The notes under the pieces: generated by a model | The model's database searches: none | Told to the model about the DNA's origin: nothing | What the model saw: the letters and a program-made list of their open reading frames with translations, nothing else | Translations under genes and position numbers: made by a program | DNA from: Hymenolepis diminuta | Taxonomy: Eukaryota > Platyhelminthes > Cestoda > Cyclophyllidea > Hymenolepididae | NCBI GenBank assembly: GCA_900708905.1 | Contig: CAADRB010000013.1 | Coordinates: forward strand, 1,617,331-1,681,330 | DNA: 64,000 nucleotides | Reading direction: 5' to 3' | Part shown: one piece after another, positions 51,422 through 63,168 of the stretch | How positions within the stretch are numbered: the stretch's first letter is position 1 | Layout: the number at the start of each line of letters is the position of its first letter

Positions 51422-51495
51422 CTTATTGGCCCCTTGAACATTAACCAATAAGGCGAATATAACAATGCTGTGTTTGAACCCCCTCGGTATAAAAG
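51422..51495 (+). promoter_or_regulatory. Promoter of the Smad gene: paired CCAAT boxes and TATA box
   Basis: CTTATTGG (51,422-51,429) and CCAATAAG (51,445-51,452) form a perfect inverted pair of CCAAT boxes with a 15-bp spacer. TATAAAAG follows at 51,488-51,495. Transcription would start near 51,515-51,525. The 400 bp upstream are GC- and CpG-rich (GGCGCC at about 51,159 and 51,253), unlike the rest of the window. Assigned to the Smad gene because a non-coding exon with a good donor starts right after. Confidence 0.65.
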
Positions 51496-51519
51496 TGCCG
51501 GTCAGACCCAGGTCGTAGA

Positions 51520-51621
51520 TTTGTCAACTGAAAACCTGAAAAAGTCTATTACGAAGAACTCAGCCATTTCTAACCGGCTACCAATATCATCACATTTTTA
51601 AAATCATCTGGAATTTTATTG
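51520..51621 (+). other. Non-coding first exon of the Smad gene
   Basis: Between the TATA box and a donor (ATTG/gtacgt) at 51,621 the sequence has no ATG. It fits a 5' UTR exon spliced over about 2.97 kb to the acceptor at 54,590. The start is estimated from the TATA box. Confidence 0.55.
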
Positions 51622-54590
51622 GTACGTTTTGTCCTGTTTATAAATATCAGTTTTTTATCGTTATTTTTCATTGTATGTATTTCAAACTACTACCTATTTT
51701 AATAATACCCTATATTGTACAAACATTCTCTAGATAATCTATTCAATATCGATTCATTTCAAGAAGAAAAATGGATTTCTTGATGTGAAAACAGGTTATA
51801 ATTTGGATTACTGATAAATCTAATGAAACTCAGTTAGGTTTTCTGTTGTTTTAGTATTTTAAAAAACTATTTTATCATTTAAAATGAGATATATAGGATC
51901 AAGTTTCCTATCAAACCATGCGCATTTTCGACTTACAGAATTGACGTTTAATTTTATAATAATTTTTGACGAAAATGAATTTCGAATATTCGGAAAGGCT
52001 GTAAGAAGTGAGCGTGAATAATACATTTTTGATGCCGTTTGGAAAGTTTGTAGATTAGGCTCTAGGGTAACTTCCGTGAATATTTTATGATGGGGTTGGC
52101 GTCAGCTTTACACAGGCGCCTTGGAATGATCGACGTTGTAATGTCGAAAATCTCGTCAGCTTTTCCATTCAAACAAGCCCTAATAAACACAAAAACCCGC
52201 CCATGTGGAGTATTGTAATATTGCAAATAAAATTCTCACAGAATTTTTTCTCCATCCTTAGTCTCGATTTGAGAAATTTAGGTTTCATACTAATGTTGTA
52301 ATTTTTTGCATTCTTATTTTGAGATAAAAGGCAGTCTTAATGTTTATCTGATTACAGTTAGTGACAACTAAAAAATACTCCATTTACGTTAAAAACATGC
52401 GAAATTGTTAAGTCAAAGGGTTTGAAATCAGGACCTCTTTAGAATATTGAATTTAGATATCCATATATTACAGAATTAGCTCAAAACTGCCTAGGTTTTG
52501 CTAAGTTAGGCTGTTTAGCTTTCTAAAAAAGTCGTTTAAAATGTCTTCTCCAAATTTAATCCCAATTACTTGTGGATTGTGATAGTCCTTGGTTGGTCAT
52601 TCTATTCCGATTTATTTGCATATTGTTACACCCAAGTGCGGATTTTCAGTAATTGGACAAATGTATGCCTACAATGAATGATAACACATCGTTTAAGGGA
52701 GCTAATTATTTGACTGCGGTCCAAATTGTCCAAATTTAAGTAAACATACTCTACCCCTTATCGATGTGGTCTAAGAGACTTATTTTACGAATAAATTAGA
52801 AGTGAATGCAAGTTGAAAAAAGCTATATTTTTTTGACACCCCGGAACTAAGTCATGCCAATGTGAGGAGAAACCGAGAATAGATCCTATTCCTGCTCGTT
52901 TTCTGTTCATTTTCCTTTAAAATCATCGGATCAGGAGAGAATGATGAAGTCAGTAGCTGCTCATTCGAATTTCTTCGTATGGTGGCAATGACAGACCGCG
53001 GCGCCATGTGAATAGGTTTGTGTGGGTTTGAGGAGGGGAATGTGTGGGAACAGAAAAGTAGAGGACTGGTATATCTAGTAGGGGCACCAATCTGTGTGGC
53101 TTGCAGCGTCACGTATGTATTTTCAACAAGCCTTTCCTTGTTATCAAGTTCATTATACTGAATACAAACACCGACTTTAACATTTATAAGTTGCTCAATG
53201 ATTAGCCCTCCAGTTTTGAAGTGATGGCATTGCAAGAAACTTTGCAATGAAAGATTTGTGAGTCATTTTAGTGGATCAATTTTTGCGACAGACCAGAGGA
53301 AGATGAAATATATTTCACTCTCGTGATAGTTATAGGGAAATTTCGGTCTCATGAACATTTAATACGCAGTCTTTCATCTTACTGAAGAAATGATTACAAA
53401 ATATATGAGATATTGGTGATGGTTTAAATGTCAATCAGTGGATTTATTTCTCGGCTGATCACAAACAGCTCTGGTTATTACCATTCACGGTAAAAGTACA
53501 ATATATTCTGAAGAATCATATATGCACAGAGAACATTAAATTGTGGAACGGACGGTAAGAGATTGGGCTGAAGTTAAAAAGAATATCAGGATATCAAATA
53601 TGTGGGATCACCAGACTGCCTGGGTTTCATTTAATTAATGAGGCCGCTGTTTTATATGTAAATGTCTCCAAGTTCATTCTTCTGGATTATCCCATGGTTC
53701 TTGATTGCTTTCTCGTCCGCAATATCTATTTGCAATCTACTTTAACTGAATAGTTTGTGAAGAACAACAGTTTTTCAACAATTTTTATCATGAATCTATG
53801 GAAGTCACAGCGATATCATTTTTTAATTAAATTAAATTTACTATTTTATCTACTGACTCAATAAAGATAAGCTATTTTCACAAAGAAAACTCCATTGAAC
53901 GTGCACCATCTTCGAATGTGCTAACTTGTCACTATTTACTAGAAAATATTGGAAAGTATTAAACATTTTGAAAATTTTGATCTTTTCAATAAATTATTTA
54001 TTATTTAATAACTTATCCATGCGGCCAAATCTTTCAAGTTAAAATAGCATATTTGAATCAGCATGTCGCATTTTTGCTTATTAAAATAAACCAATGCATA
54101 TTGTAATTGTCGTCACGTTCCTCACCTTAGTACCTGAATGTGAATTGAAGTGCTGAATCATAAATATAAGACATTTTTCGATGTTTTCTGAAAGCTTTCT
54201 GTCTCAAAAAATGAAGAGTGAATACTTCTTACCCTTCCATTATTCATCTTGAAAGCTTCCGTTATTTTTTGTTTGCTTTTTCTATGCTTTTCCATTAGAC
54301 ACTTTTCACTTCAAGAAAGTTCCATTTCAAATGATGTTATTAGAACGTGTTTTTAGATCTGATACCTTGCTTTGAAATATTAATTTATAATAAAAATGCT
54401 AGCGAATACCGCAATTATAATTAATCAAACAATTCAAACCCCAAATCTATTAATATACCATTGGTTTTGTTTTCGAAAATGGCTTTGATTTTGATGAGCA
54501 CTTTACACACTTTTCATCATTACATCTGTGCCAAACGGACTTTCTGCATATTGTTGCTAAAACTAATGACACGATCTTTATTAATTTCAG
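51622..54590 (+). other. Large 5' UTR intron of the Smad gene
   Basis: gtacgtttt donor and ttaatttcag acceptor. It contains a GC-richer, purine-skewed patch at about 52,990-53,060. The minus-strand open frame 53,247-52,852 is not convincingly coding. Confidence 0.5.
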
Positions 54591-55424
54591 ATTGGAAAAA
54601 TGCTCACCGTGACCAGAACAATGCATTTGGAAGAAAGAGAGTTAAACATGTACGAAACCAACGAAACTGACTCTGGTTGTGACTTAGAAGAAGATAGAAA
54701 GAAGCCTTGGTCACACATATCTTACTGGGAGTGTAATCGGCATATTGGTCACAAATGGTTACCTGTCCTTTCATCGGCTCTTGTTGTTCTCAATGATGAG
54801 AACTGCCAACCAGCAGATGACACTATTTGGTCTCAACAAGGTCGCCTGTGTTTAGATCGTCTTGTGCGTTACTCTACATCACAAAGGACAGTATGCGAAG
54901 ACTCTTATCAGAGTAGAAGGAAAAGTTATCCCTATTCACCAGTCACCTCATCTCCAACCAAACAGCGTCGGAGACTCTCCCATGAAGGAATCCGCTTGCT
55001 TCTTCTTCCAAAAGGGCAAATCCTCTTAACTAATAAAACACCTGCAACTCCCATATTTGTTGCATCTCCCTGTTTCATCCGGCCTGGTGAACTATTTGCC
55101 AGTGATTGGCCAGTATATCGAGTTGCTCCAGCACATTCACTAATAGTGTTCGATGTGCGGATTTACGAGGACCGATTAACAGGGGCTAACACGAATACTT
55201 CTTGGCCAGGGAAGTCATTTTTCAGGCCTGTTCTTCATATCAGCCTTGGAAAGGGTTGGGGACCTGCGTACAGACGAACGGACTTTACTCATTGTCCAGC
55301 GAGGTTGGAAATTTGGCTCAATCTCTCAATTATAAAATCTCATTCCAGTCAGGGTTGATGATAAAAGTTATCTAAGCTGTGAAATGCATTTAAAATTTTA
55401 TTTTTACAAATATAATGTATTAAA
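54591..55424 (+). CDS. Smad MH2-domain protein, inhibitory (I-Smad) type, lacking MH1
   Basis: Coding exon with ATG at 54,600 and TGA at 55,356-55,358, giving 252 residues. ATTAAA at 55,419-55,424 may be the polyadenylation signal. Residues 37-241 form an MH2 domain: WSHISYWECNRHIGHKW (37-53), GRLCLDRL (81-88), a basic Ser/Arg-rich insertion (about 89-128), GIRLLLLPKGQILLTNKT, PIFVASP (151-157), KGWG (218-221, L3 loop) and HCPARLEIWLN (231-241). There is no C-terminal SSxS receptor phosphorylation site, which excludes an R-Smad. No MH1 domain or PPxY motif is present, and only 36 acidic residues precede MH2. Known I-Smads (SMAD6/7) bind type I TGF-beta/BMP receptors and block R-Smad activation; that role here is inferred. 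The start was chosen because the acceptor (aatttcag) is 9 nt upstream and the first exon has no ATG. Confidence 0.85.
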
Positions 55425-55429
55425 ACTTT

Positions 55430-56800
55430 TGAATATTAGGGTTATTGTAAAGGCTAAAGGGGTTATGAAGGTTAGAGATTCACCAAATTGTGCTTGCTGA
55501 AGCCCGGGTATATTGTTGAGAGAAAGGGAAAGAAAAGAGCATTTCAACTGTCTTCGGTCACCCTTTGGGTACATGAGGATGAAATCTTGAGATTGCATTC
55601 GGTTCACACGAGCATTCGAACATAAGAATAGTTTCAAATTAAAACACTTTGAACTAACACGTAGTTCGGGAGAATTTCGGATAATGTATGAAGAGTAATA
55701 CCCCAGGATTAACGTACCATTTAATGAATTTTGACAGAAGTAGAATGATCTTTTTCCCACTTGGTGAAAATTCTAATTAATAGTTAAATCTTAGATTGGA
55801 AGTGTTGGAAACGCGTTGGAATTTGAATAGCAAATAAGTATGATAGCACAGAGGAATAAGCTGTTCACTGCATGTTTAGTCCGCCTATTCTGCATCTGTA
55901 AATTAAAGTTAGTAAAGGCATGACAGGTGAATACGGTGCTCGAGGAAAGCGTTCAAGATGCAGTTCATTAAATCAGTCAGACTGAAGGTATCTCATCGGG
56001 GATTGGTGTGTTTGTGTAAAACAATTTGGTCGCATTTATCCCATTTTTAACTTCTCCATAATGTCGTTCTTTTTAAATGGCAAGACTCCCATTTCTGATA
56101 CATTCCCTCATCAGCTATCAAATTTCCTCTACCTCTTTTAGAATCCAGTTTAGACGGATTTCTAGCACAAAGAGAGTTTGTATAGAAAGTTTTAACAAGT
56201 AATAAGTGTCCGTTATCCTACGAAAATAAAATAAAGACAATCTGAAAAGAATAGATGGGCTTTAAATCAACCTTGCTACTTCTCCAAGAAGAACATAATA
56301 GAGGACTGACTCCTCGAATATCTTTGTAAGTCATGCTTTTACTTTAAAAAATAATGTTTGAACTCAGAAAATATTTGTGAACTTCTCAAGGTAATGTTAG
56401 GCTTTACTACTGTTGTAAGTGACAATATAATTTGCTATCTCAACATTAATATGCAAAACTGGGAAATTGAGTGATTTACATCTTAGATCTTGCAATTTCC
56501 AAAAGAAAACTATTCTGTCCCTGTTTCTACCCCAGCATCCATCCAAACTGTTAGATTATGTGTCCGTCCACACGTCAAATCTGGACGGAACCCCGTATGT
56601 TTACTTCCAAGTGCACTTCAGTCTGCGCATTATCCTTCGATTCTCTATGTATCATTCTCCTTTTACAGCGGAAAAATTCTGCACCTTTTCATCTTTGTGT
56701 TATCAGTCCAATGGTAATTAAAGAATTTAAACAGAAGACTAGTTTTTCCTTTAAATTTATGTCGTAGTCTGTTACGATCTGATGACATCAAATTTAGCCT
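55430..56800. other. Gene-free stretch downstream of the Smad gene
   Basis: A 118-codon minus frame (55,760-55,404) has no recognisable feature. A short segment at about 56,500-56,560 resembles 59,055-59,105. Confidence 0.4.
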
Positions 56801-56816
56801 TGACTAGAAATAGCAC

Positions 56817-57121
56817 ATAGGTTGAAAAGTCCCTGGCCTAACAAAGAAAACACAGTTTTGTGGTTCAAAATTAGCTTTATTCATCAACGTAATCTCCATC
56901 AAGAGCAACGCAATCATTCCAGCGCCGCTCTTACATTTCAATACCACTTTTGTAGAACGATTTATCTTTTGCCTCAAAATACGCCTCAGTTTCAACGATA
57001 ACCTCTTCATTCGTGCGAAATTTCTTACCGGCGAGCATTTTTNNNNNNNNNNNNNNNNNNNNNNNNNNNNNNNAGCCAAATCTGGCGAATACGGTGGATG
57101 TGGGAGCAATTCGAAGTTCAA
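56817..57121 (-). mobile_element. Truncated mariner transposon
   Basis: The minus-strand frame contains LPHPPYSPDLA (57,121-57,074), the block around the third catalytic residue region of mariner transposases. After a 31-N gap come LAGKKF and NEEVIVETEAYFEAKDKSF, then a premature TAA at 56,941-56,943, then RRWNDCVALDGDYVDE and a stop at 56,877. An ATAGGTTGAAAAGTCCCTGG end at 56,817 looks like the 3' terminal inverted repeat. The 5' two thirds and the other inverted repeat are missing, so it is inactive. Confidence 0.85.
57043..57073. other. Assembly gap (31 N) inside the mariner remnant
   Basis: Run of N; the flanking transposase parts are in different frames across it, so the gap length is probably not exact. 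Confidence 0.98.
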
Positions 57122-57129
57122 TTCATGTG

Positions 57130-60100
57130 GTTAACTCCAACATCGTCAGATTCATCTCAGACACAAGATTGTAACACCTGAAGTGTTGCAAAATAATCCT
57201 TGTCCTAAGATAAGTTCATTTCTGCAACTGAAAGTCGAGAATTTGCCTAAGAGATTTAAAAGTTTGGCGTGCATTAATTTTCAATCCAGTTTTCTGATGT
57301 AACACATTTTAAAAATGCCACATCTTTCCCTTTTAAATAAATAGAGCACAGCTGCTATTGATTGCTGACCCTTTTGGCTACTGCGTGATGGACTCATTTG
57401 ACAACTTCCGTCAAACATATTTTACAGTTAATATGACACTGCAAATATCATATTTTCCGAATAGTTCGACCGATTGAAATCAGCAGTTGTTTCATATAAA
57501 GTCACAATTATCAGTAAAATGAGAGTGATAATTTTCCCTTGAAAATTAAAACATGATACGTGTTAAGCATCGTAGAATCGGATGACAGCCTGGACCCAAC
57601 TCTCTATTTATCGCCAGAACCATCTAAAAATTATATCAGACTGACTTTTGCCGATAATGCGGATACATTCATCATAAAGATTCATTGTTTGTGTTAACTT
57701 CACAGGCGGGAGAGGCATATCATAAATTATGGAACATTTTAGAGAAACAGCTGTATCCATTATCGACATAATTCAGGTGAAAAATTCCCGGCATTTGGTT
57801 GTTAAGGCCAATGTTTTAATACTGGGATATGACATATTAAGCAAATAGTAATCTTAATTTCTTAAAATAACGTTCTATGATCCCAGTATTTTGAGGTGGT
57901 GTTTGAATGAATTACCAACCTGGAATGTTTGTACAAGCCTCAACTCTATCAGGAACCTTCAAACAATGACATATGACTATACTTTGTCTTTCTAAGTTTA
58001 TTATTTAATATGCATTAGTTGTTTTGTTTTTCGTCTAAAAAATTAACAAGCTAATTATTTTACTTCAAAATTAAATTTTAATCACTAAATCAGCTACTTA
58101 CCAGATTTAAAGGTTTTACGTGAATGAAATTACTCAGGTGATTTTGAATTAGATATTTTTTGTTTAATTTGATCAATTTTGTCTTTAATTTAAACTTTAC
58201 TTGTGTTTTGCTTTGTTTTACTTGTTAATTATGTCCAAAGAGCAAAGGGTTTAAGGCAGCACTAATCCAGACAGTAAAGCAACTCTAAAAGCTCAACCAA
58301 ATCAGACTAATGTCCCATCCTAGAACCCAAGATTTTCCTAAGGGGTAACAGAAAACGGTAGTCTTTCCCAGAAGAGAAAACTATGACTTAAATAGGACCC
58401 TACGTATATTGAACAAATCGAAATGAATGAAGAGAAGAGGAAGGCGTCAGTACTAGGCCAAGGCAACCTGGGTTGTGAGAAACAGACGAAATAAACTGGC
58501 TGATAAGGACTGTCAAATTCGTGTTATTTGCGAATTAGCGTGATTTGAGAATGAACATTAGTCAGTGTGTGTATTACAAATATTACTCTTCAACTTGAGC
58601 TAATATAAAGACAGTAAATAAAATGGAAAACAGGTAAATTTAATAACTTTCCTACCAAATGGCCATCGTTTCTCCCTAAGACGCTTTAACTGCCCTATAT
58701 GGCATTCGGAGAAATCAAATTAGAACGGTGTCTTGTTTCTTAATCGAGCTGTTTTTAGCTGCTTTTAATAAATAAAGTAAGTAGTTAGCTTGAGTTCTGC
58801 TGTTAAATGAAAAACTTAATGCTATTGCAGGAAGAATGTAGCAGATGATTTGCTTCACGAAGACTTGCTTTCGCTAAGACATGTGTTGCTTTAAGTATTA
58901 ATTCTCTTAATTATGAAAGGCGTTAAAATTTCTCAATGTGATATTATGCATTACTACTATTTCAAGTCCTATCATCATTTGCAGTCCCATCAACATTTAT
59001 ATGCGAGCCCGGAATGTGAACGGATTAACCTTTTGGATCACGTAGTTTCAACTGAAACACTATTCTATCCCTATTTCCACTCCATCAACCATCCTATTAT
59101 CATGTTTTACTTTTTCAGAATCAGTATGAGTTAATTTAATTGCACAATATTAGTGCTAAAGATACTGCCTATCATTAATTTACTCAAGAGCAGCCGATTT
59201 CATCAAGGTTAACTATAGAGCCTCTTCAAAATTAAGCTACGAAGTTAATTTAAAGAGTTATACTCTGAACATTTTAGTTTAGAGAGAAAATTTTTAGATA
59301 TTTACATTTCTTCCTACTAGTGTTACAGGCATATCAAACACTATATTACAATCCTTGTGGAAGACTATCTCATTTTTTCTTCAAACTTTGTCAAATCGAG
59401 TCCAATTCTATTGGCACCTGGCATTAAAAGCGTAGCTTCACCTACTAGTGGTACTTGCATAGTCTGATAAAATTCACAATACTAGAATGCTAATTCATTT
59501 AATGATATATGTAAAAAGCTCTAAATATTGAAAAACAGTGCCGAGCTAGAAGATAAATGTTAACGAAAGTCGTCAAAAGAATGCGATTATGCTAGAGTCT
59601 GATATATATTTTTATATATTATATACAATCCGTTGTCATATTTTGAGCATTTGAAGATGTCAATTAAAGTATTTTGAACTTTACATCATTAACCACCTAT
59701 AGGGGAATTAACCAACAGTGAATTGTTAGAACTTTATTATCCTTCTGAAATAACCTACAGAATTTGGTAAGGCAACGACTCTGCAATTTAGCACCTTTTA
59801 ACAAATATGTTAGTTTCACGGAAAATCCAAAATAAAAGTTAAGCCAATTTTTCTTGGATAAAAATGAATAATTTTTATCCGACATGAACGATAAAAACAT
59901 TATATATATTATTTGATAAATGGACCATGGGTCAATAGTTTATTGGGAAGGAAACAACGCATATGATTGGATTCGTGGACTAAGGAATAAATATGAACAC
60001 ATACGGATGTCGAAAATTGGGTGAATTGGTTGTTCTACTGACCTGACAGGGCACAACATGAAATACGCATTGTCATTTATGAACAAGCTCGGTACCGCGT

Positions 60101-61180
60101 TTGATTAAGTCAATACATTAACAAAGCATTTTGTAAAGATAAGGCAACATAGGACGAGAAGATATAAGACTCTATGAGAGTATGAAAAATAGAAAGATGA
60201 ATCAATGTTAGTAAAGTAGATTTTATTCATTTATAAAAAGAGTTTTGAAACAATGCTGTTTATAAGATATATTTATTCTGAAAGCCTTTGATCCCAACCA
60301 GAATATACAAGGTCTATATTGGTCCATCGGCATACAAATAGGAACTTGGTGAGCACAAATAATGTTATTTCAATAGTAGGAAGTGAGAGGTAATATATAT
60401 TAATCGAAAATTTATCTTTTTAAAATCAGATAGAATTAAATATTATGTATAGAATTAAATAGCATTCTCGCCAAAAATAAATCTTCGATTTAGGATTTTA
60501 ATTTTTACATTTTGATGCCCTACTCTTTAATGCCATTTTCCTGGGGGTATTTTTTACATTGCGCTTGGAAAACGTGCCCAAATTAAATGGCCTATATTGT
60601 GGGTTTGGTTGATTTGTATTTTGACTAATTCAATTGCTTATGATATCTAAATGTCGGTTACCTACTGAACAGCAGATCCTATCAAAATTAAATAAGCCTT
60701 ATCAGAAACTATAAATTTCAATTTCATTTTACTAATTTCTCGGTACTGACTGTTATGTAAATTATATGAAATTAAGCTTATTCCAAAGGCAATAAATGTA
60801 ATGGTCAATTGAAAATCTATAAAATGAGTGGTAGGATTCAACGGGAGAAAGCATGACAAATAACATTTATTTTCTTGGAAACTCTTGTCATTTGCTCCTT
60901 GAGCACTTTAACTTATTCGTTAATTAATTGACATAGCTTACGTGGAATCTAATAGAATACACCTTAGCACCAAGACCATTGTAACAATGTTTGAATAGTG
61001 CTCTACGTTTACATATTATTTTATGATAAGAAGAAATGAAAAACGATTAAATTATACTTTGTTATGAACATTAAAGTGTCTCTATAAATGTGGACATACG
61101 TGTATCTGAACTGATTTGTTGGCCTTAAATAATAATAGAACTCCACCAACCCTCTCTATTTTTCTTTTGCGAATTTTAAG
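57130..61180. other. AT-rich stretch without a recognised gene
   Basis: No coding exon or repeat with a clear partner was found. The minus frame 60,859-60,662 and others are short and unsupported. Confidence 0.45.
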
Positions 61181-61184
61181 TTTC

Positions 61185-61850
61185 TGTAATAATGTTATGT
61201 CTATCGGGACCATATCGATCGAATAGATGGAATAAGTCAAATCACTCATGTAGCCAGATCAATTCAAAGATTGCAGACAAGTCACCTCAATTCATTGATT
61301 AGTAAATTGGGTTTATATACAAAGCGTTAGACTTCAGTCATATCTAGTCGTATAAGTCTCGGCGTAATGATGACACTTGTCTATATATCTATGTATGCTA
61401 TAGCCAGCAGATGACTATCATGACCTAGCGATTAGAAGTGATTGACTGGTGATAAGATCTCCGCTATAGCGTCCACAGGCGGTCACGCTATGTATTTGCA
61501 TGTTTGCACATAAATGCCTAAACAAGTGTTAATCATTACGCCAAGACTCCGACGACGAGACATAACTGACGTCTAACGAAGAAATGTTATATATATATAT
61601 ATAAATAATTTACAAATTAATAAATTGGGGTAGCCCACCTGTCACCTCCGAACTGATCTGGCGACATGGGTGACTTGACTTATTCCATCTATTCGATCGA
61701 TGTGGCCCCAATAGATCTTTCACGTTATTATAACGTGTAAACACACAACACACACCGGGACAGTCTGTGGACACTCTTGTGGAGATCTTATCTCCAGTCA
61801 ATGACTTCTAATCCCCAGGTGTTGTTAGACATCTGCTGACCATAGCAGTT
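61185..61850. mobile_element. Nested family A LTRs (minus copy inside plus copy)
   Basis: 61,185-61,391 is the 5' half of a plus-oriented LTR A (starts TGTAATAATG). 61,392-61,732 is an entire minus-oriented LTR A (TGTATGCTATAGCC to CGTTATTATA). 61,733-61,850 continues the plus-oriented LTR from the interrupted point (AAACACACAACACAC...GTGGAGATCTTATC). So one LTR was inserted into another. A TA microsatellite (about 61,589-61,604) has expanded inside the inner copy. Confidence 0.7.
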
Positions 61851-61859
61851 TCGAGTAAC

Positions 61860-62915
61860 GGGTAATATTTTTTTCATTCCCGATATTACGTGGTAATATT
61901 TGTAAATCAAAATAAATTAATCCATTTGTCAGAGAATTTAGTTTTCAACTTCCAACATTATCGGCATTGAGAATATGTAGTCAAGAGGCTTGAATTCGGA
62001 AGTCTTTTTCCTGTCACTCTAAGTCAAGATAAACTCAAGACATTCCTGCCTTAATCTTCTAAGAACCTGATCAAAACGCAAATCTGAGATCTGATAATTG
62101 TGTTAAAGACAGATTTTAGTTGAAAATGCCATTCCTAATAATCAAACTTGCATTTGCCGAGTATTTGTGTTAGAACAGCAGGAGGAATTTATGAAAGTTA
62201 AATTTAAGAATTTTAGATTTTAGAGCTTTTAGTACTTAAACTACGTAAAGTCCTACTGGTTAACTGAACTTGATTTTATGCCTACAGTTCTCCCTTTAGT
62301 TTCATATAAGCAAAACTTTTGTTAAAAATAGACTAGCATTTTTACAAACCTTTTCTTTAATGATAGTTATTGTCTAATGATCACAGTTAGTAACAAGGAT
62401 AATGATTTATTTAGAATTATATGTAAATAATAATTCAAGAAAAACATGGAAATATTTCCCAAGGGGGCCGAAAAACGCGTCAGACAAAAATGTCTTCGTA
62501 ATTCCTGATACGGCGTAAATTCATAAGTTATGCTCATGTTGTAACGTCTTATTCCAAAAATATAATAATTAAAGATTGCAAAAGGTGTTTCGAGAAACAT
62601 TCTGTTGCAGAAAACATAAAAGCTTGTGATTGAGTGCTTGTCAATTACTCAATATTAAATTGTAAAACAAAGGGACATAATTAAGTTTCTTAAGTTTAGG
62701 TTTAAAATATATTTCATAGAGCAGATTTAAAATTAATGAAAAAGCTTAATTTCTTAACGGTTTAATATATCGCCGCTTATTTATATATTCGTTGTTTCTC
62801 ATCCTTAACGTTCAAAAAATTTGCTTTCATGACAAATATAAAACCAACAAAGTTGATGTTATATGGGTTATTTTAAAATATCTAAGTTAAACAATTAAAA
62901 TCTAACTTCGTGTGC
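61860..62915. other. AT-rich stretch upstream of the next gene
   Basis: It should hold earlier exons of the gene ending at 63,002, but none could be joined. A minus-strand frame at 62,600-62,430 looks mildly coding without partners. Confidence 0.35.
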
Positions 62916-62917
62916 AG

Positions 62918-63002
62918 GGCTTCGTTTAATAATCAAGTGTTTTACCTTTTGGATGAATTGGACAGCATAACAAATCCAGATACCCAATTACAGAAAGGTT
63001 AA
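62918..63002 (+). CDS. Terminal exon of an unidentified gene
   Basis: After an acceptor (cttcgtgtgcag) an 85-nt exon enters in phase 2 and reads 27 residues beginning ASFNNQVFYLLDELDSIT and ending QLQKG, then TAA at 63,000-63,002. AATAAA follows at 63,078-63,083, giving a 3' UTR of under 100 nt. The earlier exons are not identified. It is in the same orientation as, and only 166 bp before, the DRC2 start codon. The family is not recognised. Confidence 0.5.
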
Positions 63003-63077
63003 TCTATGGAACCACATTGCATATTAATTCCAATTGTATTAACATATTTATGTTTCTTTGCTGGTTTTATTTCAGAA

Positions 63078-63083
63078 AATAAA
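63078..63083 (+). terminator. Polyadenylation signal of the upstream gene
   Basis: AATAAA 76 nt after the stop at 63,002 and 86 nt before the DRC2 start codon. Confidence 0.5.
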
Positions 63084-63168
63084 TAGATACATTTGGTAAG
63101 TGTTTATCGTAATTTTTACATAGTGATATTTGTTATGCACGTATTTAGTTGAAGGTCACGTTGCAAAA

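Noticed and set aside
52852..53247. 131-codon minus frame inside the Smad intron
   Set aside because: No splice structure, no recognised motif, and composition follows a purine-skewed patch.
63130..63168. N-terminal extension of DRC2 in the open frame upstream of 63,169
   Set aside because: It has no ATG (the frame opens at TTG) and crosses the splice acceptor at 63,148; the ATG at 63,169 fits the family.
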